Notes: generated by a model from the letters alone, not told the origin. DNA of 64,000 bases from Pseudomonas leptonychotis (GCF_004920405.1 NZ_RFLV01000002.1:186001-250000), one strand, 5' to 3'. Positions 32,641-42,090 are shown, counted from the first letter of the stretch. Numbers and translations are program-made.

Positions 32641-33264
32641 ATGGCTCAACTGTTCTACCTGGCCGACTTGCTCGGCGTCGCAGTATTCGCCATTACCGGG
32701 GCGCTGATGGCGGGGCGCAAATCCATGGATCTGTTTGGCGTACTGGTAATTGCCATTGTCACCGCTTTAGGCGGTGGCACCTTACGCGACGTGATCCTAG
32801 ACAATCATCCGGTCAGCTGGATTCGTAACGACCTCTATATTGTCGTTGCTTCGCTGGCAGCAGTGGGCACGGTGGTCTGGGTGCGTTTGACCCAGCCAAT
32901 CCATGAGAAAGGTTTGTTGCTGGCAGATGCTTTCGGTTTGGCAGTTTTCACCGTGATCGGCACCGAAGTCGCGATGCAGCACAACGTTCCGCACAGTACA
33001 GCAGTGATCATGGGCGTGATGACAGGCGTGGCGGGTGGGGTAATGCGCGATGTGATTTGCAATGAAATCCCGCTGATATTCCAGAAAGAAATCTACGCCA
33101 CGGCCTGTATTGTCGGCGCACTGGTATTTATCGCCATGCGTGCTCTGGATACGCCGCACTGGCTGGATACCAGCATAGCCATGCTCAGCGTATTGCTGAT
33201 TCGCCTTGCCGCCATTCATTGGCATATTGCCTTGCCCAGCTTCCACTTATTGGATCGTGACTGA
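32641..33264 (+). CDS. TRIC/UPF0126-family cation-channel-like membrane protein
   Basis: A 207-residue, about seven-helix membrane protein with two tandem copies of the UPF0126 (YadS) repeat: GVAVFAITGALMAGRKSMDLFGV with GGGTLRDVI, and AFGLAVFTVIGTEVA with GVAGGVMRDVI. Relatives of this family form trimeric intracellular cation-like channels; the bacterial role is not settled. It is tightly placed between gor and a VOC gene, sharing one base with the latter. Confidence 0.85.
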   Translation: MAQLFYLADLLGVAVFAITGALMAGRKSMDLFGVLVIAIVTALGGGTLRDVILDNHPVSWIRNDLYIVVASLAAVGTVVWVRLTQPIHEKGLLLADAFGLAVFTVIGTEVAMQHNVPHSTAVIMGVMTGVAGGVMRDVICNEIPLIFQKEIYATACIVGALVFIAMRALDTPHWLDTSIAMLSVLLIRLAAIHWHIALPSFHLLDRD

Positions 33265-33647
33265 TGGCGATGATTGAGCGTTTGGATCATCTGGTGCTGA
33301 CGGTGGCCGACATCGAGCGCACTGTGGCGTTTTATGAGCGCGTGCTAGGCATGCAGCGTGAAATCTTTGGTCAAGGACGCAGTGCGCTGGTATTCGGTCA
33401 ACAGAAGTTCAATTTGCATCAACAAGGGAATGAGTTCGAGCCAAAGGCGGCGCGACCCACACCAGGCGCCATTGACTTGTGCCTGGTGAGTGTTTGGACT
33501 ATGCCTGCAATAATTCAGCACTTAAACGAGCAGCAGGTCGTCATCGAAGAAGGACCTGTTGCACGCACCGGTGCGATGGGGCCCATTGATTCTGTGTACT
33601 TTCGCGATCCCGATGACAACCTGATTGAAGTCAGTCGTTATCGTTGA
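33264..33647 (+). CDS. VOC-family protein
   Basis: A 127-residue protein with the vicinal-oxygen-chelate fold, MIERLDHLVLTVADIERTVAFYERVLGM at the start and VYFRDPDDNLIEVSRY at the end. It resembles proteins variously annotated as glyoxalase, biphenyl-2,3-diol dioxygenase-like or virulence-related VOC. It is coupled to the TRIC gene (TGATG junction) and is the last plus-strand gene before the dif site. The substrate is unknown. Confidence 0.75.
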   Translation: MAMIERLDHLVLTVADIERTVAFYERVLGMQREIFGQGRSALVFGQQKFNLHQQGNEFEPKAARPTPGAIDLCLVSVWTMPAIIQHLNEQQVVIEEGPVARTGAMGPIDSVYFRDPDDNLIEVSRYR

Positions 33648-33737
33648 GCAACGTCAATTAGATTGGCAAAACGGCAGTGAGCAGGCGAGTGCACAGCAGC
33701 TGAATGCTTAGAGCGAGTTATAGGCGTCGTATACTTC

Positions 33738-33765
33738 ATTTAACATAATATACATTATGCGAAGT
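33738..33765 (-). other. dif: chromosomal dif site (XerCD recombination site)
   Basis: Read on the minus strand it has a left arm ACTTCGCATAA, a central TGTATA and a right arm TTATGTTAAAT. Compared with E. coli dif the XerD arm is identical (11/11), the centre is identical (6/6) and the XerC arm matches 8/11, giving 25 of 28. It lies in a 189-bp gap between convergent genes, where recombination harms no gene. GGGNAGGG octamers on both sides point toward it. XerCD at dif resolves chromosome dimers under FtsK control. Function is inferred from the match and from the octamer polarity. Confidence 0.93.
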
Positions 33766-33836
33766 AGCATGGCGTGAGCCTAGGACCTGAGGATCGGGTA
33801 TTAGACTCACAGCACTACGCACAATGTGCCGTATGT

Positions 33837-34859
33837 TCAGTGATCGCCTAGCTCTAACAGTACGCGGCCACGGCTTGGGCAGGTTTCCATATAGCGATGC
33901 GCTTCGACCACATCGTCGAAGCTGAACACCTTGTCGATCAGCGGCTTGAGCAAACCATCTGCCGTCAGCTGATTGATACCTTGCACAGCCTTAGCCACTG
34001 CAACCTGGTCTTGCGGGATGTTCAGTTCTTCCTTGCCCGTAAAGTTACCTATGCAGTGCACGAAGAACTGAATGTTCTTTTGAAACGCTGCGCACGCTGG
34101 GAATGGCGTTTCATTGCCGCCTTGCAGATCAAACAGGATCAGCCGGCCACGTGGCGCGATGGCGTCACCCAGTAGGCACATTTGCGGGCCGCCCAGCGCA
34201 TCCATCACCACATTCACGCCACGCCCATCAGTGAGCTTGCTGACACGGCTGACCAGGTCCTGTTCCTCTGTGAGGATGATGTGGTCAGCCCCCAGCTGCT
34301 TGAGAAACTCGCTGTCCTCAGCAAAGGCTGTCGCGGCGATGACTGTCGCGCCCAAGGCTTTGCCCATCTGTACGATATAGGGCCCCCAACACCGGCTTGC
34401 AGCGGTTACCAGCACGGTTTCGCCGGGCTGCAAGCGTGCCAGTTCGACAAAACCAAACCAGCCCACCATGGATGGCAGGTAATGTACGGCGGCTTGCTGC
34501 GCGCTCAGATTGTCTGGGTAACGGGCCACCGAGCTGCGTGGTAATACCACCTGCTCGGCATAGCTGGGATAACGGTTGGCGCTGTGCCCCGGAAAGCTGG
34601 CAACCCGGTCACCCACGGCTACATCATTGACACCGTCACCAACAGCCAGCACCACGCCGGCCAGTTCGTGGCCAAGCCCGGCGGGCAATTGCGCCAGTGT
34701 ATTCGCCAGGTTCTGTCGCCACAGCACGTCGTACCAACTGACGCCCACAGCCTCAACACCGATCAGCACTTCACCTGCAGCTGGCGCTGGGCTTATACGC
34801 TCTTCGATCTTGAGGACATCGGCCTCACCAAACTCATGGAAACGAACTATGCGGGACAT
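33837..34859 (-). CDS. mexS: MexS-type quinone oxidoreductase/alcohol dehydrogenase-like protein
   Basis: A 340-residue medium-chain dehydrogenase/reductase. In P. aeruginosa, loss of MexS activates MexT and the MexEF-OprN pump, so it acts as a negative influence, probably by removing a reactive metabolite. The N-terminal GroES-like domain has GLGHELAGVV. The nucleotide-binding region has the unusual ASRCWGPYIVQMGKALG, which fits the MexS subgroup (ASHCxGP as I recall it) better than the usual SxxVG motif. The segment FPACAAFQKNIQFFVHCIGNFTGK is characteristic of the group. ATG 34859 (MSRIVRFHEF) is preferred over 34883. It is divergent from mexT. Confidence 0.88.
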   Translation of the reverse strand: MSRIVRFHEFGEADVLKIEERISPAPAAGEVLIGVEAVGVSWYDVLWRQNLANTLAQLPAGLGHELAGVVLAVGDGVNDVAVGDRVASFPGHSANRYPSYAEQVVLPRSSVARYPDNLSAQQAAVHYLPSMVGWFGFVELARLQPGETVLVTAASRCWGPYIVQMGKALGATVIAATAFAEDSEFLKQLGADHIILTEEQDLVSRVSKLTDGRGVNVVMDALGGPQMCLLGDAIAPRGRLILFDLQGGNETPFPACAAFQKNIQFFVHCIGNFTGKEELNIPQDQVAVAKAVQGINQLTADGLLKPLIDKVFSFDDVVEAHRYMETCPSRGRVLLELGDH

Positions 34860-34998
34860 CGCAAACCTCTTCGGTTGACCCATTCAGATCGTGGCAGCTG
34901 ACTGGTGGATATAAACAGTGCAATTGCTAGACGACCTCTTATGGCAACGGACTTTATCCGGGCTTTGCCAGCAATTCCACCGCTCAGGGCTGATATTC

Positions 34999-35022
34999 AC
35001 CATGCTTGTCGATGATGATTGA
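34999..35022 (+). promoter_or_regulatory. candidate MexT (nod-box-like) site between mexS and mexT
   Basis: ACCA, then five bases, then GTCGAT (35008-35013), then four bases and ATTGA, compared with the reported MexT consensus ATCA-N5-GTCGAT-N4-ACYAT (recalled, not checked). The central six bases are exact and 11 of 15 defined positions match. Its position, about 140 bp from the mexS start and 100 bp from the mexT start, suits control of mexS. Confidence 0.4.
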
Positions 35023-35120
35023 TCGCAAACACATCATTTTCCCGCACATGTTGCCTGCCGACCACATTCGGCATTAGCCTGAGTCGCGCCAAACCGCAGC
35101 CACTCCAGAATGGACACCGG

Positions 35121-36038
35121 ATGAACCGTAACGATCTTCGCCGCGTCGATCTCAACCTGCTGATCGTCTTCGAAACGTTGATGCATGAACGCAGTGTGAC
35201 CCGTGCGGCGGAAAAGCTGTTTCTCGGTCAGCCTGCGATTAGCGCTGCCCTCGCCCGTTTGCGCAGCCTATTTGATGATCCATTGTTTGTGCGCACCGGC
35301 CGCAGCATGGAGCCTACGGCGCGGGCCATGGAGATCTTCGCCCTGCTCTCGCCTGCGCTGGATTCGATTTCCACTGCCGTCAGCCGCGCGGCTGAATTCC
35401 ACCCGGCGACCAGCAATGCCGTGTTTCGCATCGGCCTGTCAGATGACGTCGAGTTCGGCTTGTTACCGCCACTGATTAAGCGTTTACGTGCTGAGGCCCC
35501 TGGCGTGGTGCTGGTGATTCGGCGCACCAATTACCTGCTGATGCCGGCCCTGCTCGCCTCTGGCGAGATTTCCGTAGGTGTCGCCTATACCGAAGAGTTA
35601 CCGGCCAACGCTAAGCGTAAGGTGCTGCGCCGCAGCAAACCCAAACTGCTGCGTGCCGATGCAGCTCCTGGGCCTTTGAGCCTGGATGATTACTGCGCGC
35701 GGCCCCATGCCTTGGTGTCCTTTGCGGGTGACCTCAGTGGGTTTATTGACACGGAGTTGGAAAAGCTTGGGCGCAAGCGCCGGGTTGTGCTGGCCCTGCC
35801 CCAATTCAATGGTCTGGGCACCCTACTCTCCGGCACAGATATTCTGGCCACCGTCCCGGACTATACCGCTGCAGCGCTCAGCTCAGCAGGCGGCGTGCGC
35901 GCCGAGGATTTACCCATTGAGGCCCAAACATTTGAGCTGCACATGGCCTGGCGTGGCGCTCAGGACAATGATCCTGCTGAACGCTGGTTACGTTCGCGCA
36001 TCCAAATGTTCTGTGGGGATCCAGACAGCCTGGATTAA
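35121..36038 (+). CDS. mexT: LysR-family activator MexT
   Basis: A 305-residue transcription factor. The N-terminal winged helix (about 8-65, LNLLIVFETLMHERSVTRAAEKLFL then QPAISAALARLR) is followed by a periplasmic-binding-protein-like effector domain. It matches P. aeruginosa MexT closely over its length, including the C-terminal MAWRGAQDNDPAERWLRSRIQMF. MexT activates mexEF-oprN directly downstream and mexS upstream. No frame disruption is seen, unlike the 8-bp insertion described in some P. aeruginosa strains. ATG at 35121 is the family start; upstream open frame is ignored. Confidence 0.93.
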   Translation: MNRNDLRRVDLNLLIVFETLMHERSVTRAAEKLFLGQPAISAALARLRSLFDDPLFVRTGRSMEPTARAMEIFALLSPALDSISTAVSRAAEFHPATSNAVFRIGLSDDVEFGLLPPLIKRLRAEAPGVVLVIRRTNYLLMPALLASGEISVGVAYTEELPANAKRKVLRRSKPKLLRADAAPGPLSLDDYCARPHALVSFAGDLSGFIDTELEKLGRKRRVVLALPQFNGLGTLLSGTDILATVPDYTAAALSSAGGVRAEDLPIEAQTFELHMAWRGAQDNDPAERWLRSRIQMFCGDPDSLD

Positions 36039-36212
36039 CGCGTGCAGCGCCCAACCCATCCTGCAGAGCACTTTGTTCACAGTAGCGATTATCGATACAA
36101 GCCTCTAAACCATCACTCGCAGTGATACTCATCTTCGCGTCGTTCGATTCGTCGCCATGGCCCCGCCGCCGCAGACTCCGCCGCATCACAACACCCTTTG
36201 GCGGAAGCACAC

Positions 36213-37454
36213 ATGGAACAGTCGAATAAAAACCTCTGGAATTTCCCCCTGGCTCTGGCAGCCGCTCTGGTATTGAGTGGCTGTGGTAACGCACCGGAAA
36301 GTGCGCAGCCAATGCCCGCAGCCCAGGTCAGCGTCGCAGAAGTCATCGAGCAGCCCATCAATGAGTGGGATGAGTTTACCGGGCGTCTGGAAGCGCCTGA
36401 GTCGGTGGATATCCGCCCACGGGTGTCCGGCTTTGTTGACCACGTAGCCTTCACCGAGGGCAGCTTGGTGAAAAAAGGCGACGTGCTGTTTCAGATCGAC
36501 CCGCGTCCTTTCCAAACTGAAGTCAAACGCCTTGAAGCTCAGTTGCAACAAGCCCGCGCCAGTCAGGCTCGCACTCAAAGCGAAACCAGTCGTGGCGAAC
36601 GCTTGCGCAAAAGCAATGCGATTTCCGCAGAACTCGCCGATGCCCGCGTCAGTGCAGCCGCAGAAGCCAAGGCAGCAGTCGCCGGCATCCAGGCCGAACT
36701 GGATAACGCCCGCCTCAACCTAAGTTTTACTCGCGTCACCGCACCGATTAATGGCCGCGTCAGCCGCGCGGAAATCACCGAAGGCAACCTGGTCAATGCC
36801 GGAGAAAGCCACCTAACCACCGTGGTTAGCACCGACAAGGTCTATGCCTATTTCGATGCCGACGAGCGTGTGTTCCTCAAGTATGTCGAGCTGGCACGTC
36901 AGGCCGGTGTTCAAACCCGTGATGCCAGTCCGGTGTACCTGGGACTGTCCAGCGAGGAAGGCCACCCGCATTTGGGTCAACTGGATTTCATCGACAACCA
37001 GGTCAACCCACAGACCGGCACTATTCGGGGACGCGCGGTATTCGACAATGCCGATGGACGCTTCACCCCGGGGCTGTATGCACGCTTGAAACTGGTGGGC
37101 AGCAGTCAGTACGCCGCGGCGTTGATCAAGGATGAAGCGGTCGGCACCGACCTCGGCAAGAAGTACGTGCTGGTGCTCGATAAGGACAACGCCGTGCAGT
37201 ACCGCGCCATCGAACTGGGACCAAAGTTGGCAGGCCTGCGCATCGTGCGTAGCGGCCTGGCCAAGGGCGAGAAGATCGTGGTCAACGGGTTGCAGCGCGC
37301 CTTCCCCGGCTCCACGGTGGATCCACAAAGCGTGCCCATGGCTGATGAGAAGACCCAGGCACTGCTGACCGAGCAACGTCAGGCCATTGAGCGCCATAGC
37401 AATCGCGGTCTCGCTGTGAAGAACAGCCCTGCCACCACCGCGCCTCGCGGTTAA
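36213..37454 (+). CDS. mexE: MexE, periplasmic adaptor of the MexEF-OprN pump
   Basis: Membrane-fusion lipoprotein of the RND family, 413 residues. A signal peptide ends in lipobox LSGC with acylated Cys24. Barrel-sandwich (lipoyl) halves flank a helical hairpin rich in Gln/Ala/Glu (about 105-175), followed by the beta-barrel and membrane-proximal domains. In P. aeruginosa the pump exports chloramphenicol, fluoroquinolones, trimethoprim and quorum-signal precursors. ATG at 36213 is used; the upstream TTG at 36198 is not needed. mexF starts 25 bp later. The 174-bp gap after mexT should hold the MexT-activated promoter, but no clear site was found. Confidence 0.95.
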   Translation: MEQSNKNLWNFPLALAAALVLSGCGNAPESAQPMPAAQVSVAEVIEQPINEWDEFTGRLEAPESVDIRPRVSGFVDHVAFTEGSLVKKGDVLFQIDPRPFQTEVKRLEAQLQQARASQARTQSETSRGERLRKSNAISAELADARVSAAAEAKAAVAGIQAELDNARLNLSFTRVTAPINGRVSRAEITEGNLVNAGESHLTTVVSTDKVYAYFDADERVFLKYVELARQAGVQTRDASPVYLGLSSEEGHPHLGQLDFIDNQVNPQTGTIRGRAVFDNADGRFTPGLYARLKLVGSSQYAAALIKDEAVGTDLGKKYVLVLDKDNAVQYRAIELGPKLAGLRIVRSGLAKGEKIVVNGLQRAFPGSTVDPQSVPMADEKTQALLTEQRQAIERHSNRGLAVKNSPATTAPRG

Positions 37455-37479
37455 CACGCGGTTATCTAGGTAAACGACG

Positions 37480-40400
37480 ATGAATTTCTCGCAATTCTTT
37501 ATTCAGCGGCCAATCTTCGCCGCCGTGCTCTCGCTGCTGATCCTGATCAGCGGGGCCATCTCGCTGTTCCAGTTGCCGATCAGTGAATACCCGGAAGTGG
37601 TGCCGCCCACCGTGGTGGTGCGCGCCACCTTCCCCGGCGCCAACCCCAAGGTGATAGGTGAAACCGTCGCCTCGCCGTTGGAGCAGGCGATTACCGGTGT
37701 GGAAGGCATGTTGTATATGTCCTCTCAGGGTACGGCCGACGGCAAGATGACCCTGACGCTGACATTCGCCCTCGGCACCGATCTGGACAAAGCCCAGGTG
37801 CAGGTGCAGAACCGCGTGACCCGCACCATGCCGACCCTGCCTACTGAAGTGCAGCGCCTCGGCGTAACAGTGGACAAGGCCTCGCCCGACCTGACCATGG
37901 TCGTGCACTTGACCTCGCCGGACGACCGTTACGACATGCTGTATCTGTCCAATTACGCCGCGCTGAATATCAAGGATGAGCTGGCGCGTTTGGATGGCAT
38001 CGGTGATGTGCAACTGTTCGGACTGGGCAACTATTCGCTGCGTGTGTGGCTGGACCCGAACAAAGTGGCTTCGCGCAACCTGACCGCAACTGATGTGGTT
38101 AACGCCATCCGCGAGCAGAACCGTCAGGTCGCTGCCGGCTCGCTCGGTGCGCCGCCATCGGATGCCGGCAACAGCTTCCAGTTGTCGATCAACACTCAGG
38201 GCCGTCTGGTTACTGAGGAAGAGTTCGAAAACATCATCATCCGCGCCGGCGAAAACGGCGAAATCACGCGCCTGAGAGATATCGCACGGATCGAACTGGG
38301 CTCCAGCCAGTACGCCCTGCGCTCCTTGCTGAACAACAAACCCGCAGTCGCCATTCCGGTATTCCAGCGCCCCGGCTCCAACGCCATCGAGATTTCCGAT
38401 GCGGTGCGTGAGCGCATGGCCGAGCTGAAGCAGAGTTTCCCCCAGGGCGTGGACTACGAAATCGTTTATGACCCGACCATCTTCGTGCGTGGTTCCATCG
38501 AGGCAGTGGTACACACCCTGCTCGAAGCCATCATCCTGGTGGTGCTGGTGGTGATTCTGTTCCTGCAAACCTGGCGCGCCTCGATCATTCCGCTGGCCGC
38601 CGTGCCGGTGTCCTTGATCGGCACCTTCGCCGTAATGCACATGTTTGGCTTCTCGCTCAACGCGCTGTCGCTGTTCGGCCTGGTGCTGGCCATCGGCATC
38701 GTGGTCGACGACGCCATCGTTGTGGTGGAAAACGTCGAACGCAATATCGGCCTGGGCAAAACCCCGGTGGAAGCCACCAAGCAGGCGATGAAAGAAGTCA
38801 CCGGCCCCATCGTCGCCACGGCCCTGGTGCTCTGCGCGGTGTTTATCCCCACGGCCTTTATCTCCGGGTTGAGCGGACAGTTCTATCAACAGTTCGCGTT
38901 GACTATTGCCATCTCCACGGTGATCTCGGCGATCAACTCGCTGACGCTGTCCCCTGCCCTGGCCGCCGTATTGCTGAAAAGCCACGACGCGCCGAAGGAC
39001 CGCTTCTCCAAGCTGCTCGACAAGCTGTTCGGTGGCTGGTTATTCAAACCATTCAACCGCGCGTTCGACCGCGCCAGCCATGGTTATGTCGGCACCGTGA
39101 AGCGCGTGCTACGCGGCAGCGGCATCGCCCTGTTCGTTTATGCCGGGCTGATGGGCCTGACCTACCTGGGCTTTGCCACGACACCAAGTGGTTTCGTACC
39201 GGCGCAGGACAAACAATACCTGGTGGCCTTTGCTCAGCTGCCGGACGCCGCGACCCTGGACCGCACCGAAGATGTGATGAAACAGATGTCAGACATCGCC
39301 GGCAAGCATCCAGGCGTGGCCAATACCATTGCCTTCCCTGGCCTGTCGATCAACGGCTTCACCAACAGCCCGAACAGCGGCATCGTCTTCGTCGCCCTGA
39401 AAGATTTCGATCAGCGCAAAGATGAAAGCATGTCCGCCGGGGCCATTGCCGCTGAGCTTAACGGTCAGTTCTCGGGTATTCAGGAAGCCTACCTTGCGAT
39501 CTTCCCGCCACCACCGGTACAAGGCCTGGGCACCATCGGCGGCTTCCGCCTGCAGGTGCAGGACCGGGGCAACCTGGGTTATGACGAGCTGTACGTGCAA
39601 ACCCAGAATGTCATCGCCAAAGCCCGCCAGCTGCCAGAATTGGACCCGATGTCGGTGTTCACCAGCTACCAGGTGAATGTGCCGCAGATCGATGCTGCCA
39701 TCGACCGCGAAAAAGCCAAGACCCACGGCGTGGCGATCAGCGACATTTTTGACACCATGCAGATTTACCTGGGCTCGCTGTACGCCAACGACTTCAACCG
39801 TTTTGGCCGTACCTATCAGGTCAACGTGCAGGCCGAGCAGCAGTTCCGCCTGGAGCCGGAGCAGATCGGCCAGCTCAAGGTCCGCAACAACCGTGGCGAG
39901 ATGGTTCCGCTGTCGGCCTTCCTCAAGGTCAGCGCCAGCTCCGGTCCGGATCGGGTGATGCACTACAACGGTTTTCTCACGGCTGAAATCAACGGTGCGG
40001 CAGCCCCTGGCTACAGCTCCGGCCAGGCTGAGGCGGCGATGGCAAAACTACTGAAAGATGAGCTGCCCAACGGCATGAGCTTCGAGTGGACCGACCTGAC
40101 CTACCAGCAGATTCTCGCCGGTAACAGCGCGATCTTCGTCTTCCCGCTCTGCGTCCTGCTGGCCTTCCTGGTGCTGGCTGCTCAGTACGAAAGCTGGAGC
40201 CTGCCGCTGGCGGTGATCCTGATCGTGCCAATGACTCTACTGTCGGCTATAACCGGGGTGATCCTGGCCGGTGGCGACAACAACATCTTCACCCAGATCG
40301 GACTGATCGTACTGGTGGGGCTGGCCTGTAAGAACGCCATCCTGATCGTCGAGTTCGCCAAGGAAAAACAGGAAGAAGGCATGGACCGCGTCAGCGCGGT

Positions 40401-40659
40401 GCTGGAAGCCTGCCGCCTGCGTCTGCGGCCGATTCTGATGACCAGCTTCGCCTTTATCATGGGCGTGGTGCCGCTGGTGTTGTCCTCCGGCGCCGGTGCA
40501 GAAATGCGCCACGCCATGGGCGTGGCGGTATTTAGCGGCATGCTCGGCGTGACCTTCTTCGGCTTGCTGTTGACCCCGCTGTTTTACGTATTGATTCGCG
40601 GCTTCGTGGAAAAGCGTGAAGCCAAGAAAGTAGCCCGGTTACAGGAGGCGCAGGCATGA
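37480..40659 (+). CDS. mexF: MexF, RND inner-membrane drug/proton antiporter
   Basis: A 1059-residue HAE1-type RND transporter with 12 membrane helices and two large periplasmic loops. The proton-relay aspartates are in IGIVVDDAIVVVENVERN near residues 407-408 (TM4), and the TM10 lysine is in LVGLACKNAILIVEFAKE. It works as a trimer with MexE and OprN. The stop overlaps the oprN start by 4 bp. Confidence 0.96.
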   Translation: MNFSQFFIQRPIFAAVLSLLILISGAISLFQLPISEYPEVVPPTVVVRATFPGANPKVIGETVASPLEQAITGVEGMLYMSSQGTADGKMTLTLTFALGTDLDKAQVQVQNRVTRTMPTLPTEVQRLGVTVDKASPDLTMVVHLTSPDDRYDMLYLSNYAALNIKDELARLDGIGDVQLFGLGNYSLRVWLDPNKVASRNLTATDVVNAIREQNRQVAAGSLGAPPSDAGNSFQLSINTQGRLVTEEEFENIIIRAGENGEITRLRDIARIELGSSQYALRSLLNNKPAVAIPVFQRPGSNAIEISDAVRERMAELKQSFPQGVDYEIVYDPTIFVRGSIEAVVHTLLEAIILVVLVVILFLQTWRASIIPLAAVPVSLIGTFAVMHMFGFSLNALSLFGLVLAIGIVVDDAIVVVENVERNIGLGKTPVEATKQAMKEVTGPIVATALVLCAVFIPTAFISGLSGQFYQQFALTIAISTVISAINSLTLSPALAAVLLKSHDAPKDRFSKLLDKLFGGWLFKPFNRAFDRASHGYVGTVKRVLRGSGIALFVYAGLMGLTYLGFATTPSGFVPAQDKQYLVAFAQLPDAATLDRTEDVMKQMSDIAGKHPGVANTIAFPGLSINGFTNSPNSGIVFVALKDFDQRKDESMSAGAIAAELNGQFSGIQEAYLAIFPPPPVQGLGTIGGFRLQVQDRGNLGYDELYVQTQNVIAKARQLPELDPMSVFTSYQVNVPQIDAAIDREKAKTHGVAISDIFDTMQIYLGSLYANDFNRFGRTYQVNVQAEQQFRLEPEQIGQLKVRNNRGEMVPLSAFLKVSASSGPDRVMHYNGFLTAEINGAAAPGYSSGQAEAAMAKLLKDELPNGMSFEWTDLTYQQILAGNSAIFVFPLCVLLAFLVLAAQYESWSLPLAVILIVPMTLLSAITGVILAGGDNNIFTQIGLIVLVGLACKNAILIVEFAKEKQEEGMDRVSAVLEACRLRLRPILMTSFAFIMGVVPLVLSSGAGAEMRHAMGVAVFSGMLGVTFFGLLLTPLFYVLIRGFVEKREAKKVARLQEAQA

Positions 40660-42044
40660 AAACATTCGCCCCCGCCCTCCTCGTATTAGCCCTGAGCGCT
40701 TGCGCTGTCGGCCCGGACTACCAAACGCCAGAGACTGCAGCGGCTCAGCTGAACAGCGCCGCGACTGATCGATACGACCGCTCGCGTTTTGAAGCCCAAT
40801 GGTGGCAACAGTTCGACGATCCAACCCTGAATCAGTTGGTCGAGCAATCGCTGCAAGACAACCGTCAACTGCGCGTGGTCTTTGCCCGCCTGCGCGCGGC
40901 CCAGGCCATCCGTGACGATTTGGGCAACGATCAGTTACCGACTATTACCAGTCGTGCCAATGGTGAGTTCGGCAAGGCCCAGCAACCGGGCGTGACCGAG
41001 CAACGGGTACGCGGTGAACGTTACGACCTGGGCCTGGACATGCTCTGGGAGCTGGATCTGTTTGGTCGCATTCAGCGCCAACTGGAAGCCAGCGACGCAG
41101 AATTGGACGTGGCCGAAGCCGATTATCAGCAACTGCAAGTCAGTCTGATTGCCGAGCTGGTGGATGCCTACGGCAGCTTGCGTGGTGCCCAACTGCGTGA
41201 ACAGATTGCCCGCGACAACCTGAGTAACCAGCACAAATCACGCGCCATCACCGAGCAACTGCGCGAGGCCGGTATTGGCAGCCAGCTTGACGTGCTGCGC
41301 AGCGATGCCCGCCTAGCTGGAACTGAAGCCAGCTTGCCGCAATTACAGGCTGAGCAGATCCGGGCCGAAAACCGTATCGCCACCCTGCTTGGCAAACGAC
41401 CGGAACAGCTCAATATCGACCTGTCAGCTAAGGCCTTGCCTGCCATCGCTAAGGCTCTGCCGATTGGCGACCCTGCTGAACTGCTGCGCCGCCGTCCGGA
41501 TATTCGCGCCGCCGAACGCCAGTTGGCCGCGGCCACCGCCAACATTGGAGTGGCCACTGCCGACCTGTTCCCGCGCGTCAGCCTGTCTGGCTTCCTTGGC
41601 TTTACCGCCGGGCGTGGCTCGCAACTGGGCTCGTCTGCTGCCAATGCCTGGAACATCGCACCGACTATCAGTTGGGTGGCCTTTGATCTGGGCAGCGTGC
41701 GCGCCCGTATGCGCGGCGCAGAAGCCGAAGCCGAGGGTGCGCTGGCGAATTATGAGCAGCAGGTGCTGCTGGCTTTGGAGGAATCGGCGAATGCCTTTAG
41801 CGGCTATGGCAAACGCCAACAGCGCTTGCTGGCCCTGCTGCGCCAGTCCGAAGCCAGCCGCAGCGCTGCGGAACAAGCGGCTGTGCGCTACCGCGAAGGT
41901 GAAGTGGACTTTCTCGTGCTGCTGGATGCCGAACGCGAACGCCTAAGCGCCGAAGACGCCCAAGCCCAGGCTGAAGTCGAGCTGTATCGCGGCATCGTCG
42001 CCATCTACAAGGCTCTGGGCGGCGGGTGGCAGCCTAACGCCTAA
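40656..42044 (+). CDS. oprN: OprN, outer-membrane channel of MexEF
   Basis: A TolC-like outer-membrane lipoprotein, 462 residues. Signal peptide ends LSAC with Cys16 as the lipidation site, followed by AVGPDYQTP typical of the OprM/NodT group. Two structural repeats each carry long coiled-coil helices. It is translationally coupled to mexF and ends 46 bp before a strong terminator. Confidence 0.95.
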   Translation: MKTFAPALLVLALSACAVGPDYQTPETAAAQLNSAATDRYDRSRFEAQWWQQFDDPTLNQLVEQSLQDNRQLRVVFARLRAAQAIRDDLGNDQLPTITSRANGEFGKAQQPGVTEQRVRGERYDLGLDMLWELDLFGRIQRQLEASDAELDVAEADYQQLQVSLIAELVDAYGSLRGAQLREQIARDNLSNQHKSRAITEQLREAGIGSQLDVLRSDARLAGTEASLPQLQAEQIRAENRIATLLGKRPEQLNIDLSAKALPAIAKALPIGDPAELLRRRPDIRAAERQLAAATANIGVATADLFPRVSLSGFLGFTAGRGSQLGSSAANAWNIAPTISWVAFDLGSVRARMRGAEAEAEGALANYEQQVLLALEESANAFSGYGKRQQRLLALLRQSEASRSAAEQAAVRYREGEVDFLVLLDAERERLSAEDAQAQAEVELYRGIVAIYKALGGGWQPNA

Positions 42045-42090
42045 ACCAGTTTGCAAACGCTCCCCCCGGTTGGCTTGCCAACCCCTTCGC

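Noticed and set aside
33648..33836. Possible integrated phage or IMEX element at dif
   Set aside because: The sequence on both sides is ordinary chromosomal genes, only one dif-like site is present, and no integrase-less phage genes or second core site is seen.
34384..34425. Apparent compensating frameshift in the nucleotide-binding motif of mexS (RCWGP in place of the usual SxxVG, while another frame reads AGVGG)
   Set aside because: MexS proteins, as I recall them, have an ASHCxGP motif at this point followed by VQLGKALG, and the frame here (ASRCWGPYIVQMGKALG) aligns with that without gaps. It is a subgroup feature, not a break.
36039..36212. MexT binding site before mexE
   Set aside because: The ATCGAT near 36090 and TTCGAT further on lack the flanking ATCA and ACYAT parts at the right spacing; not enough to list a site.
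37462..38985. Long minus-strand open frame of about 507 codons opposite mexF
   Set aside because: It lies wholly antisense to an unmistakable RND gene, is rich in His/Gln/Arg as expected from the reverse of a GC-rich gene, and matches no family.
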